Shown here one piece after another: positions 12,341-22,669 of a stretch of DNA of 64,000 nucleotides (positions are counted from its first letter, which is position 1; the number at the start of each line of letters is the position of its first letter). Under the pieces are notes generated by a model, which was not told the origin of the DNA, did not search any database, and saw only the letters and a list, made by a program, of their open reading frames with translations. The stretch is from Saxidomus purpurata. Taxonomy: Eukaryota; Mollusca; Bivalvia; Venerida; Veneridae. The stretch covers positions 43,645,642 through 43,709,641 of the forward strand of contig JAFMSR010000016.1 of the NCBI GenBank assembly GCA_022818135.1. The letters run 5' to 3'. Position numbers and translations under genes: made by a program.

Positions 12341-13803
12341 AAACAAAAATAATACCAAACAGGGAATGCCACGTACCAACAACGCAGCCTCCCCAAAACG
12401 AGCCCCACAGCACCCAGAAGTGCACACCACCAACACACACACACGCACACACACACACACACACGCACACATACACACACATAACACACACACACACACA
12501 CACACAATCATGTACACACACAAACATACACTACCAACACACACAAGCATACAAAGCAAACACACGAGGACAAAACGAACAATTAACGGAACACAGTGGG
12601 GCACCGCCTTGGAACGGTCAGTGGCAAAAACACCACTGGGGAGCTTAAACCGGTTTATGGTGCGCACCCAACCTCACTCTTACCCCCACCATGTTCCAAA
12701 GTCACAGGACAGTGTAAATAAAAGTAATCCCTGCTAGGTGAATCTCTAACACACGCAATGGAAACAAAAGGCATGGTATGTAAAACACAACAATGCTCGT
12801 GTATAAATATATAAAAAGCAAACCTTGAGTACCGAAAAACGTATGTACTCAATGCCTTTGCAGAAGGCAGAGCACCAAGAGAAACACCCTTAAGGGCCCG
12901 ACGAAACAGGCCAGAGGACAGAAATCAAAACAGCTTCGTCCCAGTGGGATTTAAAAACTGCCCATCACAGAGTCCTCCCCCTCTTCCGTCAGACACAATC
13001 AAAGAGGGAAGCATAGCGTCCAACTGTAAACGGGTTGAACACCAAACATGCGGTGTGTCTCAAAACAGTTTGGTCGTAACCTCTTTTAACAAAACGTTTT
13101 ATAATTTTAGCAAATACAGTTGGAAAATTGCCATGACCCAAAATCTTACGAAGTTTGTAAACCACATCCCCATAAAAATCGGGTTTTGAAATACCTTCTC
13201 GCAGAAGAGTCTTTAGATTACTATTGAATTTCAAAACCAAATCAGAATTACGATAGTAAAATTTAGCAAAATATTTACGCAATTTGTAATAACGGTAGCC
13301 CTGTTGAAGAAGTTTATTTGTAATATATTGATTACGTTCATTGAAATCCTCAACATGACTACACGCTCTGGCAAACCGAATTAACTGAGAAATGTATACC
13401 CCATAAGATGTACCCTGAGGTACATCCCCATCCAAGTGGGGGAAATTTACAATACTAAAATTAAAATCATCCCTCTTGTCATAAATTTTGGTATGTATAA
13501 TATTGTTATAAATAGAGAGATGTAAATATAAAAATGAAGCACCAGTATCCAAATTGTTAGTTTTAATTAACTGGAGTTCCCGGGGATAAATAGTGTCCAC
13601 CAATTGACCAAAAAACGGGTTATCCATATTAAGAATATCATCCAGATATCATTATAGCGTGATGTATTATTAAAAGCAGTGATAATGTCAGTATTATAAC
13701 CTTTGAAACGGTTGAACGTTTTATAATATGAATAAATATGCATCAAAATACTAATATATAAACAATATTTTGAAAAAAAAGTGTGTGTATCTTCATTTGA
13801 CAA
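12341..13803 (-). mobile_element. retroelement copy B, longest copy in the window (minus strand)
   Basis: The 3' end is at 12,341 and the sequence runs right through a CA-rich segment (12,437-12,507), a conserved 3' untranslated region, and the C-terminal half of a reverse transcriptase. Compared with the other copies it reaches furthest upstream, to the RT active-site region near 13,650. Different 5' end points with one shared 3' end are what target-primed retroelement insertion leaves. The family resembles RT-coding elements common in bivalves and cnidarians; I suspect a Penelope-like or related lineage but cannot decide from this fragment. Confidence 0.88.
12989..13803 (-). pseudogene. reverse transcriptase, C-terminal half
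   Basis: Minus-strand frames give the RT active-site neighbourhood AFNNTSRYNDI followed by NMDNPFFGQLV (the YxDD position is damaged by a frameshift near 13,640), then DTGASFLYLHLS, IYDKRDDFNFSIVNFPHLDG, SYGVYISQLIRFARACS and NKLLQQGYRYYKLRKYFAKF. It ends in TACLVFNPFTVGRYASLFDC and a stop. The 212-codon open stretch 12,989-13,627 has no stop. The part from 13,567 to 13,803 is in another frame. N-terminal RT motifs are missing. Copy C at 25,361-25,924 is the same protein segment with few changes. Confidence 0.85.
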
Positions 13804-15654
13804 TTAATGGCAACATTACCGTAATTCGGGGGCTGTGCGACGTCGTATCTTAATAAATTTGACGTAGGAGGACATTTTCGCTAGACAAGCTTTATTTTGT
13901 ATTAAAGTATTATTTTGTTACACTGGGCAAGCATATGATATCATTTGAAAGAAGAGAAAAAACGCATTTTTGATACGATGAAGTGATTTACGATTAATCA
14001 TCGGCTTAATTATAATTACAGTTTTATTCGAGCATAATTACGCATTTTCTTACATTTTTCTATATGTTGACATTTTCACTAGACAATCATAAATGCAATT
14101 TTAGCCGTTTTATTCAGATATATTCGAAAAGTAAAATTATTTTATTAATCTGCTTTACTGTACTTAAGTTTTATATAGATATCTTTGATTTTCTTTATTT
14201 TGCATACACTTGAACAAAATGAAAATACATCTGTTCAAAAATGTGACACTTTTGTGACAGAAGTTTTATTCATGTCTGCTAGAAGGAGCCGTTGGAAATG
14301 TTTTAGATTTTAATGGCAAATTTCGGCGACATTTAACATATCGTATACGCAAATTCTTCGGTTTAAATAGAAGTCATGAGGATCAAGCATTTTTGTTACA
14401 TGTGACGCGCATAAATTAACGTCGTTCTCAGTGTGTTTGATATCGATTTACTTAAATTAAAGGCATTAAAGTAATTTTTGTTACATAGTTATGTACAATA
14501 ACCTTTTTCCTATATTTTTTTTACAACATCAACAACAAATTTTATTAAGCATTTAAGCATTACAATGTTTCTTGCCACAAAACTATAATTATAGTGTAGT
14601 AGTATGGTCTCTCAATGAGAGGAGCTTGAGGAAGTTTTTCAAAAAAATATAAAGGCTATAATGATTTTTTATAATCATGACTAAAGTCCTAAAAGAGTAT
14701 AATTGTATATAGGCTTCACATATTTTTCTTAAAATTTACTACCATGCAGTCAGAATGAATCATGTATACTCTAGAAATTGCCAGAAACCCGCAACATCGA
14801 ACGTTACGTCTTCACACTTTTAACTGCTGAAAGTGTAGGTATAATTCAAACAATAAACTAATAATCGTGAGAATATCGATGCCAATAAAACCAATAAAAT
14901 CTAGTTGTAAGTAATATGTCATGTTTCTTGAATTTACGGTGATTTTGCTCAAGCCTGAAAAACCAGTCTGGCTTCCCTCCTATGCCAGACGACTCTCGTG
15001 AATTACTTATGACGTAACGTTATAAACATTGTGAAGTCACTTTCAAGAAACACAACGTCGGAATAACGTTTTTTTATATGATAGTTCATTATTTTGATAA
15101 GTTTGCATTTAGAAATCTACTTTAAAGTGCAAGACGGTATGCAAGAAAATATTTCTATCATGATGCATTTGGTTCAGATGGAAATATCCATCACCTTGGG
15201 TAACTGTTTTTCGGGAACTCGGCAGAGCATCGTTCCCGCCAAACTAATTACCCTCGATCTGGACCTCGTGCTCATGACAGAAACTATTATTCTTTCCAAT
15301 CGTTTTGCATTTATGCTATGTTTTTATCGTTTCTCATGTTTCGTGTTTGTATAATACTTTGTATCACACTACATAAATTTCTTGTTTTGTTTGTAAATTT
15401 GTTTACCATTTAACCTTCACATATTCTTGGACTTGGTGAACAAAGTGTACAGTTTTTCTGGCTTAATATTTATGTAGTGAAATGTTTATCTACTGACATT
15501 TTATATTTGCATGCACATGTGCAGAAAACGCCGTTTATAATAAACTCCTTTGGACCATTTCAGTTTGTTCCTTATACATGCAGAAAGTAAAAAGAAATAT
15601 AGTAAACAGATAAAAAGGAACTGATCGATTCCCAAATTACACGTAGTGCCGTAT
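13804..15654. other. no gene seen
   Basis: AT-rich unique-looking sequence. A loose repeat of TTTTCACTAGACAA/TTTTCGCTAGACAA (13,875 and 14,072) is the only internal similarity noticed. The open frame near 15,094-15,354 has no recognisable domain. Confidence 0.5.
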
Positions 15655-15880
15655 TTCATGTTAGAGCGGCTGGCTCTCAGATTTTTGGTTAAAAAAGAAA
15701 GTTTTTCGAACTGAGTGAAATAACATGGTTTAAAACGGATCATCAACGAAAAAGATTTTAGTATAAATTCCTAAAAACTATTGCTGTATAGTTGAAATTA
15801 TACGCAACGAAATACATACATGTATAGCGTTGCAAACGCTTCTTCAAATCCCAGATGTAAACATATAGTGCCGTCAAACC
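15655..15880 (+). repeat. dispersed repeat R2, diverged copy
   Basis: Shares GGCTGGCTCTCAG, TATAAATTCCT, GCGTTGCAAACGCTTC and TAAACATATAGTG in the same order as the copies at 11.5 and 54.8 kb, with much divergence between the blocks. It lies just outside the left end of the P-like element. Confidence 0.5.
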
Positions 15881-16037
15881 AAACTCACCAACAATTTCAA
15901 CATATTTTCTCAAATTACTATGCTAATTTAACTTGTGTTGTTTATTCTCGCATTGGCTTTTACAATTCATGTTTTAGTATATCATTTTGGAGAAATTTAA
16001 ATTGTTCATCGAGACTGTGAACTAGCAGATTTTATAC

Positions 16038-16045
16038 CAAAAGAG
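16038..16045. repeat. 8-bp target site duplication, left
   Basis: CAAAAGAG directly before the left inverted repeat. The same 8 bases follow the right inverted repeat at 27,423-27,430. An 8-bp duplication is the usual size for the P superfamily (also hAT and Zisupton). Confidence 0.8.
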
Positions 16046-16376
16046 CACAGGCACTTGTTTCAATCGGAAAATACATAAAAACATTAAAAAATTACACCCA
16101 GCCCTCTATTATACCACAAGGTAACTAACCTCGAATTATCCAAAAACAGACCGCTACTTGCTTTCACATATTTTTCACTTTTTACTCTCTTCTATGAAAT
16201 TTAACACCTATTCAGATCGAAAGAGAACATATTTATCTACATATCTACACCACTACCATAAACCTGACACAAGGTCTTCATCTAACAATAAATCAAAATA
16301 ATTCTGACAGCTCCCGGTCCGCGTATTTACTAATTTTTTACTGGCAGCACTTCCGCTCTCGGTCCGCAGTGAATAT
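16046..16376 (+). repeat. left terminal inverted repeat of the P-like element
   Basis: 331 bp beginning CACAGGCACTTGTTTCAATC. It is the reverse complement of 27,092-27,422 with single-base differences near 16,131 (C versus T) and 16,242 and a few at the extreme tip. The inner end is GGTCCGCAGTGAA. Such length is much greater than the 31-bp repeats of the Drosophila P element. Confidence 0.93.
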
Positions 16377-16817
16377 CTGTCGTTCAATTCTATTCAATTC
16401 GATTTGTTGCTGTCATCTCTTCGAGTGTCACATGTTTTAGAAAAATGAATAACAAGCAGAAAACTGCGCTGAAAAAGACTTTGGAAGGCCATAACATATT
16501 GTTACTTGGGCAGAGTGGGACTGGGAAAAGTTATATTGTGAAAGAAATATCACGGCAGCTTAGTGATAGAGGTAACCTAAATTTGATAAACAGCGGCGCA
16601 TTGGAGCGACAGCATTCAAGAGAAAATACCCCACCCCAATCTGGATCTCCCTTATACAGTTACAAGCTAATGAAATTTAACAAGTTAAACATTTGTACCA
16701 ATTTTAATTTACTACGTACATCTATAGTGACAATTGGTCCATTTCTATATCTAGGGGCGTATATTGTGACATCGTGGCCGTCTTGATGTTTCTTTGTTGT
16801 TGTTTTTTTTTTTGCAT

Positions 16818-17030
16818 CCTAAAAAGTTCTGCCCAGCGGCTAGCGGGGAACCTATGCCCAAATCGTGCATGCAAAAGTGTGAATTCTTTTGGTATTCTAA
16901 AAAGTTCTGTCCAGTACCTAGCGCGGAACTTATGCGAAAATTATGCATGCAAAGTTTGGCATTGTAAAAAGTTCTGCCGATCGACTAGCGTGGAACCTAT
17001 CCCAAAATTCTGCATGCAAATGTGTGGCTT
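16818..17030 (+). repeat. three-unit minisatellite, about 75 bp unit
   Basis: Three imperfect units, each containing AAAAAGTTCTGCC, CTAGCG-GGAACCTAT, CCAAAAT and GCATGCAAA in that order. It lies within the helicase intron. Confidence 0.8.
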
Positions 17031-17094
17031 TTTGTCTATAGATTGATGTACTTCTGACATCCAAAATTGTGACTTTTGTCGATAGACTGTTTCA

Positions 17095-17240
17095 TGTGTT
17101 GGTTCAGTAGAATCTCTGAGATGTGTTATACATGGATGACCGTGGGTTCGAGCCCTTATAAAACTGTTGAAAACGGGCGTTAACCCTTAACAAAAATAAG
17201 CATAATAGCCAGGCACTCCGGGCTTTAAAGAAGTAACATT
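17095..17240 (+). mobile_element. SINE remnant (box B plus tail)
   Basis: GTGGGTTCGAGCCC is a good Pol III box B and is followed by GGCGTTAACCCTTAACAAA, similar to the tail of molluscan tRNA-derived SINEs. Box A is not convincing. A short, degraded copy. Confidence 0.45.
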
Positions 17241-17266
17241 TACATTTATGCTACCTTCAGCTTTTT

Positions 17267-17306
17267 ATGCCCCCCGAAAGGGTGGTATATTAAAATCGCA
17301 CCGTCC

Positions 17307-17348
<42 letters not shown>

Positions 17349-17736
17349 GTGACCGTCTGTCCGTCCGTCCGTCCGTCTGTGCATCCCCACTTACAAATTT
17401 GTGTCCGGACTGTTAACTTTGTCATGCATTGAAGGATTTTAAGACAAATTTGGCAAAAATGTCTAGCACATGAAGACGACGTGTCGCGTGCAAGACCCAC
17501 CTCGCTACCTCAAAGGTCAAGGTCACAATTGCAGTTTGAAGGTAATGGAATCCTGTATATATACATACATTCGTGTCCGGACTTTAACTTTGTCATGCAT
17601 TGATTCATTTAAAAATAACTTGGCACAAATGTCTACCACATGAAGCCGATGTGTCGAATGGATTTTAAAATTACATACCACAAGTATTGAACACATTTAG
17701 AGGACAAAGACTGTGAGACACCTCTTTCGGGGGCAT
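17267..17736. repeat. MITE-like repeat with GTCT tract
   Basis: The ends are inverted: ATGCCCCCCGAAAG at the left and CTTTCGGGGGCAT at the right. Directly inside the left end there is a GTCT tract followed by GTCC units (17,306-17,375), then two segments with ACTTTGTCATGCATTGA and GTCTA-CACATGAAG. A repeat of this build is frequent in bivalve genomes. No coding potential. Confidence 0.65.
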
Positions 17737-17924
17737 TCGTCACTTATCAGAGGCAGCTGTTCTTGTAATACTATATACAATCATATTTTTTGGTCGAGCA
17801 GCTTGCGAAAGGTCAATATAGTTGACCAAATAGCGGTTTAGTTTATGTACGTGCATGCATGCATACATGAGTGCGTGCGTGCGTACGTCCGTTCGTGCGT
17901 CCGTCCGTACGAGTTAAGCTTGAG

Positions 17925-18290
17925 AGGGCTGGGATTCTTAAATACTTTGGCACACCTGTTCACCATCATGAGACGGAGTGTCATGTGCAAGAACCAGGTC
18001 CCTAGGTGTAAGTTGAAGGTCAGACTTAGAGGTTAAAGATCAAATTCAAAAATTATTTGTCCGGATCTTATCTTCTTCTTACATGGAGGGATTTTGATGT
18101 TACTTGTTACAAATGTTCAATACCATGACACGGAGTGTTATAGGCAAGAACCAGGTCCCAAGTACAAGGTGAAGGTCAAACTTACAGGTTCAAGGTGAAA
18201 TTGAAGAATATCTGTGTCCGGAAGATTCCTTCTTCATGTATGGAGGGATTTTGATGTAACTTGGCACAAATGTTCAGCACCATGAGATAC
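17925..18290 (+). repeat. tandem repeat, about 155 bp unit
   Basis: Two full units and part of a third, each with CAAGAACCAGGTCCC, GGTGAAGGTCAAACTTA, TGTCCGGA and GGAGGGATTTTGATGTAACT in order. Similar text (CAAAGGTCAAGGTCAC) occurs at 17,510. A typical molluscan repeat sequence inside the helicase intron. Confidence 0.75.
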
Positions 18291-20111
18291 TCTTGTTTTA
18301 TAATCAAATCCCTTGGTTTTTACTATAAATAGCTTATATTCTTACTTTTTTATTACTGTTCGTACAGAAAAATCGAGACCACTTTCTGTGGTATAACATG
18401 CATATTACATCCAATATTTACGTGTGTTTTGGCCTATTTCGTCTTGGTAAGGAGCTACTAGTAGCCCTTTTGACAGTTGGCGGCTGCACATGTTGCACGT
18501 AGGCTTCTAGTTAAAGTATGGCGTTCTGTTTTCACTATCAAAATTTTAATTCAAAAGTTTTTGTTCTTTTAAAGGTGTGTGTGTGTGTGTGTCAAAGACT
18601 GGAACCACCGGAATGGCTGCTCTACAGATAGGCGGTGTTACTCTCCACCGATGGTCAGGTTATGGGGACGGACGGCTCTCCGGGGAAGGATTATCAATGA
18701 AGATTTTGAGCGATGAACACTTTCAAGCATACAAAAACAATATTATGAAAACAGACTGCTTGGTTATCGATGAAATATCCATGATGTCTTACAAAATGTT
18801 TGAAGATATTGAGTATGTTTGTCGAAAGATAAAAAATCCAAACAAATATTTCGGTGGAATACAGGTCATTGGAGTTGGAGATTTTTTTCAACTACCACCC
18901 GTCCCTGATCATTACACACAAGATACTGGAGACTTTTGTTTCTAATCATCTCGATTTCATTTAGTCTTTCCCCATATTATCTTGTTAAACGATGTCATGC
19001 GACAGCAACAGCAAGATTTGATTACAGCTATTCATGAAATATCAAAGGGCAAATGTTCAGCGGAAACAATCCAGCTTTTAAAACGTCTGAGCCGAAAACT
19101 GCCACCCGGTGAAACACCTGTGCATCTTTGTGGTCGTCGATTTGACTGTGAAATTTATAATGCGTTGAAATTAATGGAACTGAATGGTGATCTTCATACG
19201 TATAAGTCCACCAGTGAAGGAAAACCTAGTGCACTACATAATCTTGTTGTTCCTCACGTTCTTTGTTTGAAAGTTGGATGTCCCGTCCTTTTAGTAAAAA
19301 ACTTGTCTAATTCTTTAGTAAATGGACTGCGAGGTATTGTACGCGAATGTAGAGATGACAATGTACTTGTTGAATTCGCAGGGGTAGCTGGTGAAAAGTT
19401 ATATAGTATCAAAAAAGAAACATTTACTGTTTACGATAATGTTGAAAAAAAAAATATCGCACAAAGGTACCAGCTACCACTTCTTCTAGCTTACAGTATA
19501 ACTATTCATAAGGCACAAGGCCTTACACTTGACAGAGTAGAGGTTGATTCTTCAAACATATTCGCCCCAGGACAGCTTGGTGTTGCTCTTGGAAGGGCTA
19601 CTAGTAAAAAGGGTCTACGAGTAATTGGATTTAGACCTGAACAGTTGATTCCAATGTCTGAAGATGTGTTCCAATTTTATAAATATATGCCTGCTGATTT
19701 CACTGAAACTTTGGAATGCTGCAAGTACGATGTTACTATAGTAGATGATTTCATAAATCATCCAGACTCAGTGTTTGATGACATTAGTTGTTACTCTGAA
19801 GACACGGATTTCTCAGACTCAGAAATATACGACGTTGACAAAATGATGCAATCTGAAACCATAAGTATGCCACAATGTACTAATTTATCTGTTGATACAA
19901 ATACCGAAACTGTTATTCGCGAGGGAGTACAAATGCCGTTTGATTTTTCAAAACTACATGATTTAATGAATGGAACGGTACACACACCTGAGCAGACAAA
20001 AGTAATTGAACGCTTGAAAGAAATATTTGAAAGTTCTGAACTCCGTCCGTGTGTCCAAAAGTTGTATCAAAGCATTCTTGGAAACTTCAACACTACATGT
20101 TGCGGCTTTAG

Positions 20112-20725
20112 TGAAAAAAAAAACAGAATCAAAACATTGGACAAAATTCTATTCCGACGTGTATATTTTCTCTACGTCTGAAACATACAAAGAAACAATA
20201 ACCGATTTTCTAAAAACATCCCCCAACAGTGAAGACTAATCAGCATTTGGAAAGGTGTTTGATAAGCTCTGTGAAATTATTTTAGAAAACAAAACATCAC
20301 ATCTAGCAGAGCAAAATCCGAGTGGTAGCAAAGATCAGTACTCGTTAACTGAGGCAGGTGGTGCTAAAATTAGATACCTGGGCGGACGGTGTGTGGCAAA
20401 ATCAAAATATCATAGTATGAAGTCTGCAAAAGCGAATCTGTATAACCCAAAGAAAAGATGCTTGGTAAATGAGGCTTTTTTAATGGTCAAGTGTTTAGAT
20501 TTTGTTACTATGACAACATCGCAGTCCATGGATAGCACTTGCAAACCGACATTAATTGAAACAGAGAGAAAACAAAATATTTCTTGGGGATTAACCCAAA
20601 TTAGTGATCATTGTTACGATTTCTTTGTACAGTTAAACAAAGTACGAATGAATCACCAAACAGAAATTAATTTGCACATTCATGGTAGCGAGGTGCTGAA
20701 TACAACAAAAAATGCTGTTCAATGA
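20112..20725 (+). pseudogene. unknown region downstream of the helicase
   Basis: Frame continues from the helicase after the A-run frameshift (KKKTESKHWTKFYSDVYIF), is stopped by TAA at 20,237-20,239, and stays open in the same frame to 20,725 (ISWGLTQISDHCYDFFVQLN). I do not recognise the domain. The absence of a new start signal and the matching frame suggest that it was one polyprotein with the helicase. Another frameshift at the A-run near 20,710 leads into the next segment. Confidence 0.6.
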
Positions 20726-21299
20726 TGAAGGTCTTCGGGCAAAATGGAGAAGTTTATTTATAGGTCTGGATGACGAAGAGCCAAGTACAATCCTTCAGGA
20801 TCTCTTTGTTGATATTTCATTAAGGTTTCTTCGCATAGCGGATAACCAATTTAGAAAGGACTGTCTGAGAAATATGGGCCGGAGAAAAACACTTAGTCTG
20901 CGCAAGCAGGTTTCAAAGGATAATAGTACATGTACTACAAAAGCAGTACCCGAATCAGTAAAAGAAGGCAGAAGTCGAGGGAAAAAGAGGGGTAAGAAAG
21001 CCGTAACTGACATTACCGGAAATGAACCTGATTCTGAAAGTAGTAGCACTACTCTGTCCAATCCTGTTCAACTGACAAGAAAACAGCAGTACCTGTGAAA
21101 AAGTCAAGAAAAAAACGTAAAAAAAAATCTACATATTGCAAAATTTTGTAGCAGAGAATATAATGACCAGGAACAGTGGATTCAGTGTGACACATGTAAT
21201 AACTGGTTTGACCGGTATTGTCAAGACATAAACGAAAGTGATTTTGAAAAATTAAGTGAAGATGATATCTCTTGGATTTGTAAAACATGTAGTGAATAA
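20712..21299 (+). pseudogene. basic linker and PHD-finger end of the helicase gene
   Basis: 20,712-21,098 codes a region containing LRAKWRSLFIGLDDEE and RFLRIADNQFRKDCLRNM, then a basic linker (GRSRGKKRGKKA). After a frameshift near 21,100 the sequence gives a PHD-type zinc finger: a Cys pair (TYCK.FC), Cys pair (IQCDTCNNWF), a Cys (RYCQD), and the final pair (WICKTC), ending in a stop at 21,297-21,299. The expected His before RYC is Asp (WFDRYC instead of WFHxxC), a G-for-C difference. PHD fingers bind histone H3 tails, so a chromatin-targeting role is plausible but inferred. Confidence 0.65.
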
Positions 21300-22669
21300 T
21301 ATGTCTTTACATTGTAAAACATGTAGTCAATAATATGACCCATTCCCGCCTACATGGAATTTGGTAGCGTAACTGTCATGAACATCCAATGAAAAATGCC
21401 ACCTCTATTGCATAAACAATGTTTTTCTATTTCACCTTTGACCTATTTCTGATCCTACATGACCCATGTTTGAACTCGACCTAGATTTCACCCAGGCAAT
21501 GGTAATATCCAAGATTTATGGAAAAGGTGAAAAATTGAAGGCGCTCAAGTGTTAACAGTTATATATTGCAATTTTTGTAAAACTCTGGAAGAACAAATCA
21601 AATAAAGTACATAATTGAAGTCATCTGAGATCTTATGATCATACACATTCTCTGTGAATATGATAGAAGAATAATTAAAGGTGCTATAGTGTAAACATTG
21701 TTCAAAGAATTCCACTCCTTGCAGAACTGTGGTTGCTATGGCAACAAATAGGAAAAACTTTAAAAATATTTTTCTCTAAAACCACAAGGCCTTGACCTTT
21801 AATATTTGGCATGTATCATTTACTACGGGACGTCTACGGAGATTGTTCAAATTATGACCCCTGGGTCAATATTGACCCCGAGCGGGTGGTCACTTAGTTT
21901 TACATAGGCTTATATAGGAAATACTTTAAAAGCCTTCTTCTCCGAAACCGCAAGGCTCAGATATTTGGCATGTGGCATTGTCTAGTAGACCTGTTCAAAG
22001 TTTTTTTCAAATTATGCCCCTGACGTCAAAATTGGCCTTGCCCGGGGGTCACTTGCTTTACAAAGACGTATATAGGAAAACCTATTTCATATATAACATT
22101 GCATTCCACCACTTGTACCAAGGTTAGCGATATAGGGCGATCTTGACCATCTTCTTGGTTAAATCAGGGGTCATAATTCAGGAAGAATTGATCACATGAA
22201 GTCAATAATGGAACTATTTCGACGTTTTCTAGGCATATACATTCTGTTGAAGTTTCATCTATACCTACCTATTGAGTATTGATAAAGATTTAAATGGGTA
22301 ATCATGTTTATTGTTGTTTTGAACAATTTTAATACGACGTGTTGATCATACAACTAAAACATATAAATTGCAAACACATTTAATGAGGTAATAAATTATT
22401 GTTGGTAATTTATGCATTACATAAAACATACATGCCCGAAATTGTGATGTCATATATAGCACCGTACTATTTGTATAGATATGACGTAGTTCATAGCATA
22501 AAGCATATACATGTATAATGACAATTTAATAGACATAGCGCTACGGTGGTACAGAGGCGTCATGTAGTAATCATTTCACATAAGGTACTTGCATGTGTAT
22601 TAATACTAGTAAAGTGTTTGTAGTATCGAGTAAGCATTTGTGTTCTGTCTGTATATTTACATGGAATAT
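21300..22669. repeat. convergent intergenic region with a two-unit repeat
   Basis: Lies between the 3' ends of the helicase/PHD gene and the transposase gene. From about 21,720 to 22,080 there are two units of roughly 165 bp with ATATTTGGCATGT, TTCAAATTATG-CCCCTG, GTCAAAATTG and GGGGGTCACTTG-TTTACA, a repeat type common in molluscs. The rest (21,300-21,720 and 22,080-22,669) shows no gene. Confidence 0.65.

Larger units (their letters stand above)
16572..18574 (+). other. helicase intron filled with repeats
   Basis: 2,003 bp between a GTAACC donor and a TTTTAAAG acceptor. Splicing would restore the Gly codon GGT across the junction and keep the helicase frame. Walker A lies before it and the TGMAAL motif directly after, which is the normal spacing in PIF1 proteins. 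It contains a three-unit minisatellite, a SINE remnant, a MITE-like repeat and a longer tandem repeat. Confidence 0.7.
16445..20181 (+). pseudogene. PIF1-family DNA helicase (two exons, broken)
   Basis: Exon 1 (16,445-16,571) begins with Met and holds the Walker A loop GQSGTGKS. A phase-1 intron with GT at 16,572 and AG at 18,573-18,574 joins it in frame to exon 2. Exon 2 holds TGMAALQIGGVTLH, Walker B CLVIDEISMMS, GDFFQLPPV, then the C-terminal helicase motifs SITIHKAQGLTLDRVEVD and LGVALGRATSKKGLRV. These are the signature motifs of superfamily 1B PIF1 5'-3' helicases. After the helicase core an acidic tail of about 170 residues follows. An in-frame TAA at 18,943-18,945 interrupts otherwise continuous coding, and a frameshift in the A-run near 20,110 ends the frame. 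The first codons of exon 2 are a GT microsatellite (Val-Cys repeats), possibly an expansion at the splice acceptor. In transposons, helicases assist replication; a role in the transposition of this element is inference. Confidence 0.87.

Noticed and set aside
12268..12737. Cys/Val-rich or His/Thr-rich proteins in the TG/CA tracts (also at 26.3, 36.8, 41.0, 53.3 and 57.4 kb)
   Set aside because: They are translations of the dinucleotide microsatellite inside the retroelement 3' untranslated region and shift with repeat length.
16445..21299. Helitron
   Set aside because: There is a PIF1 helicase but no Rep/HUH nuclease domain, and the unit has inverted repeats with an 8-bp duplication, which Helitrons lack.
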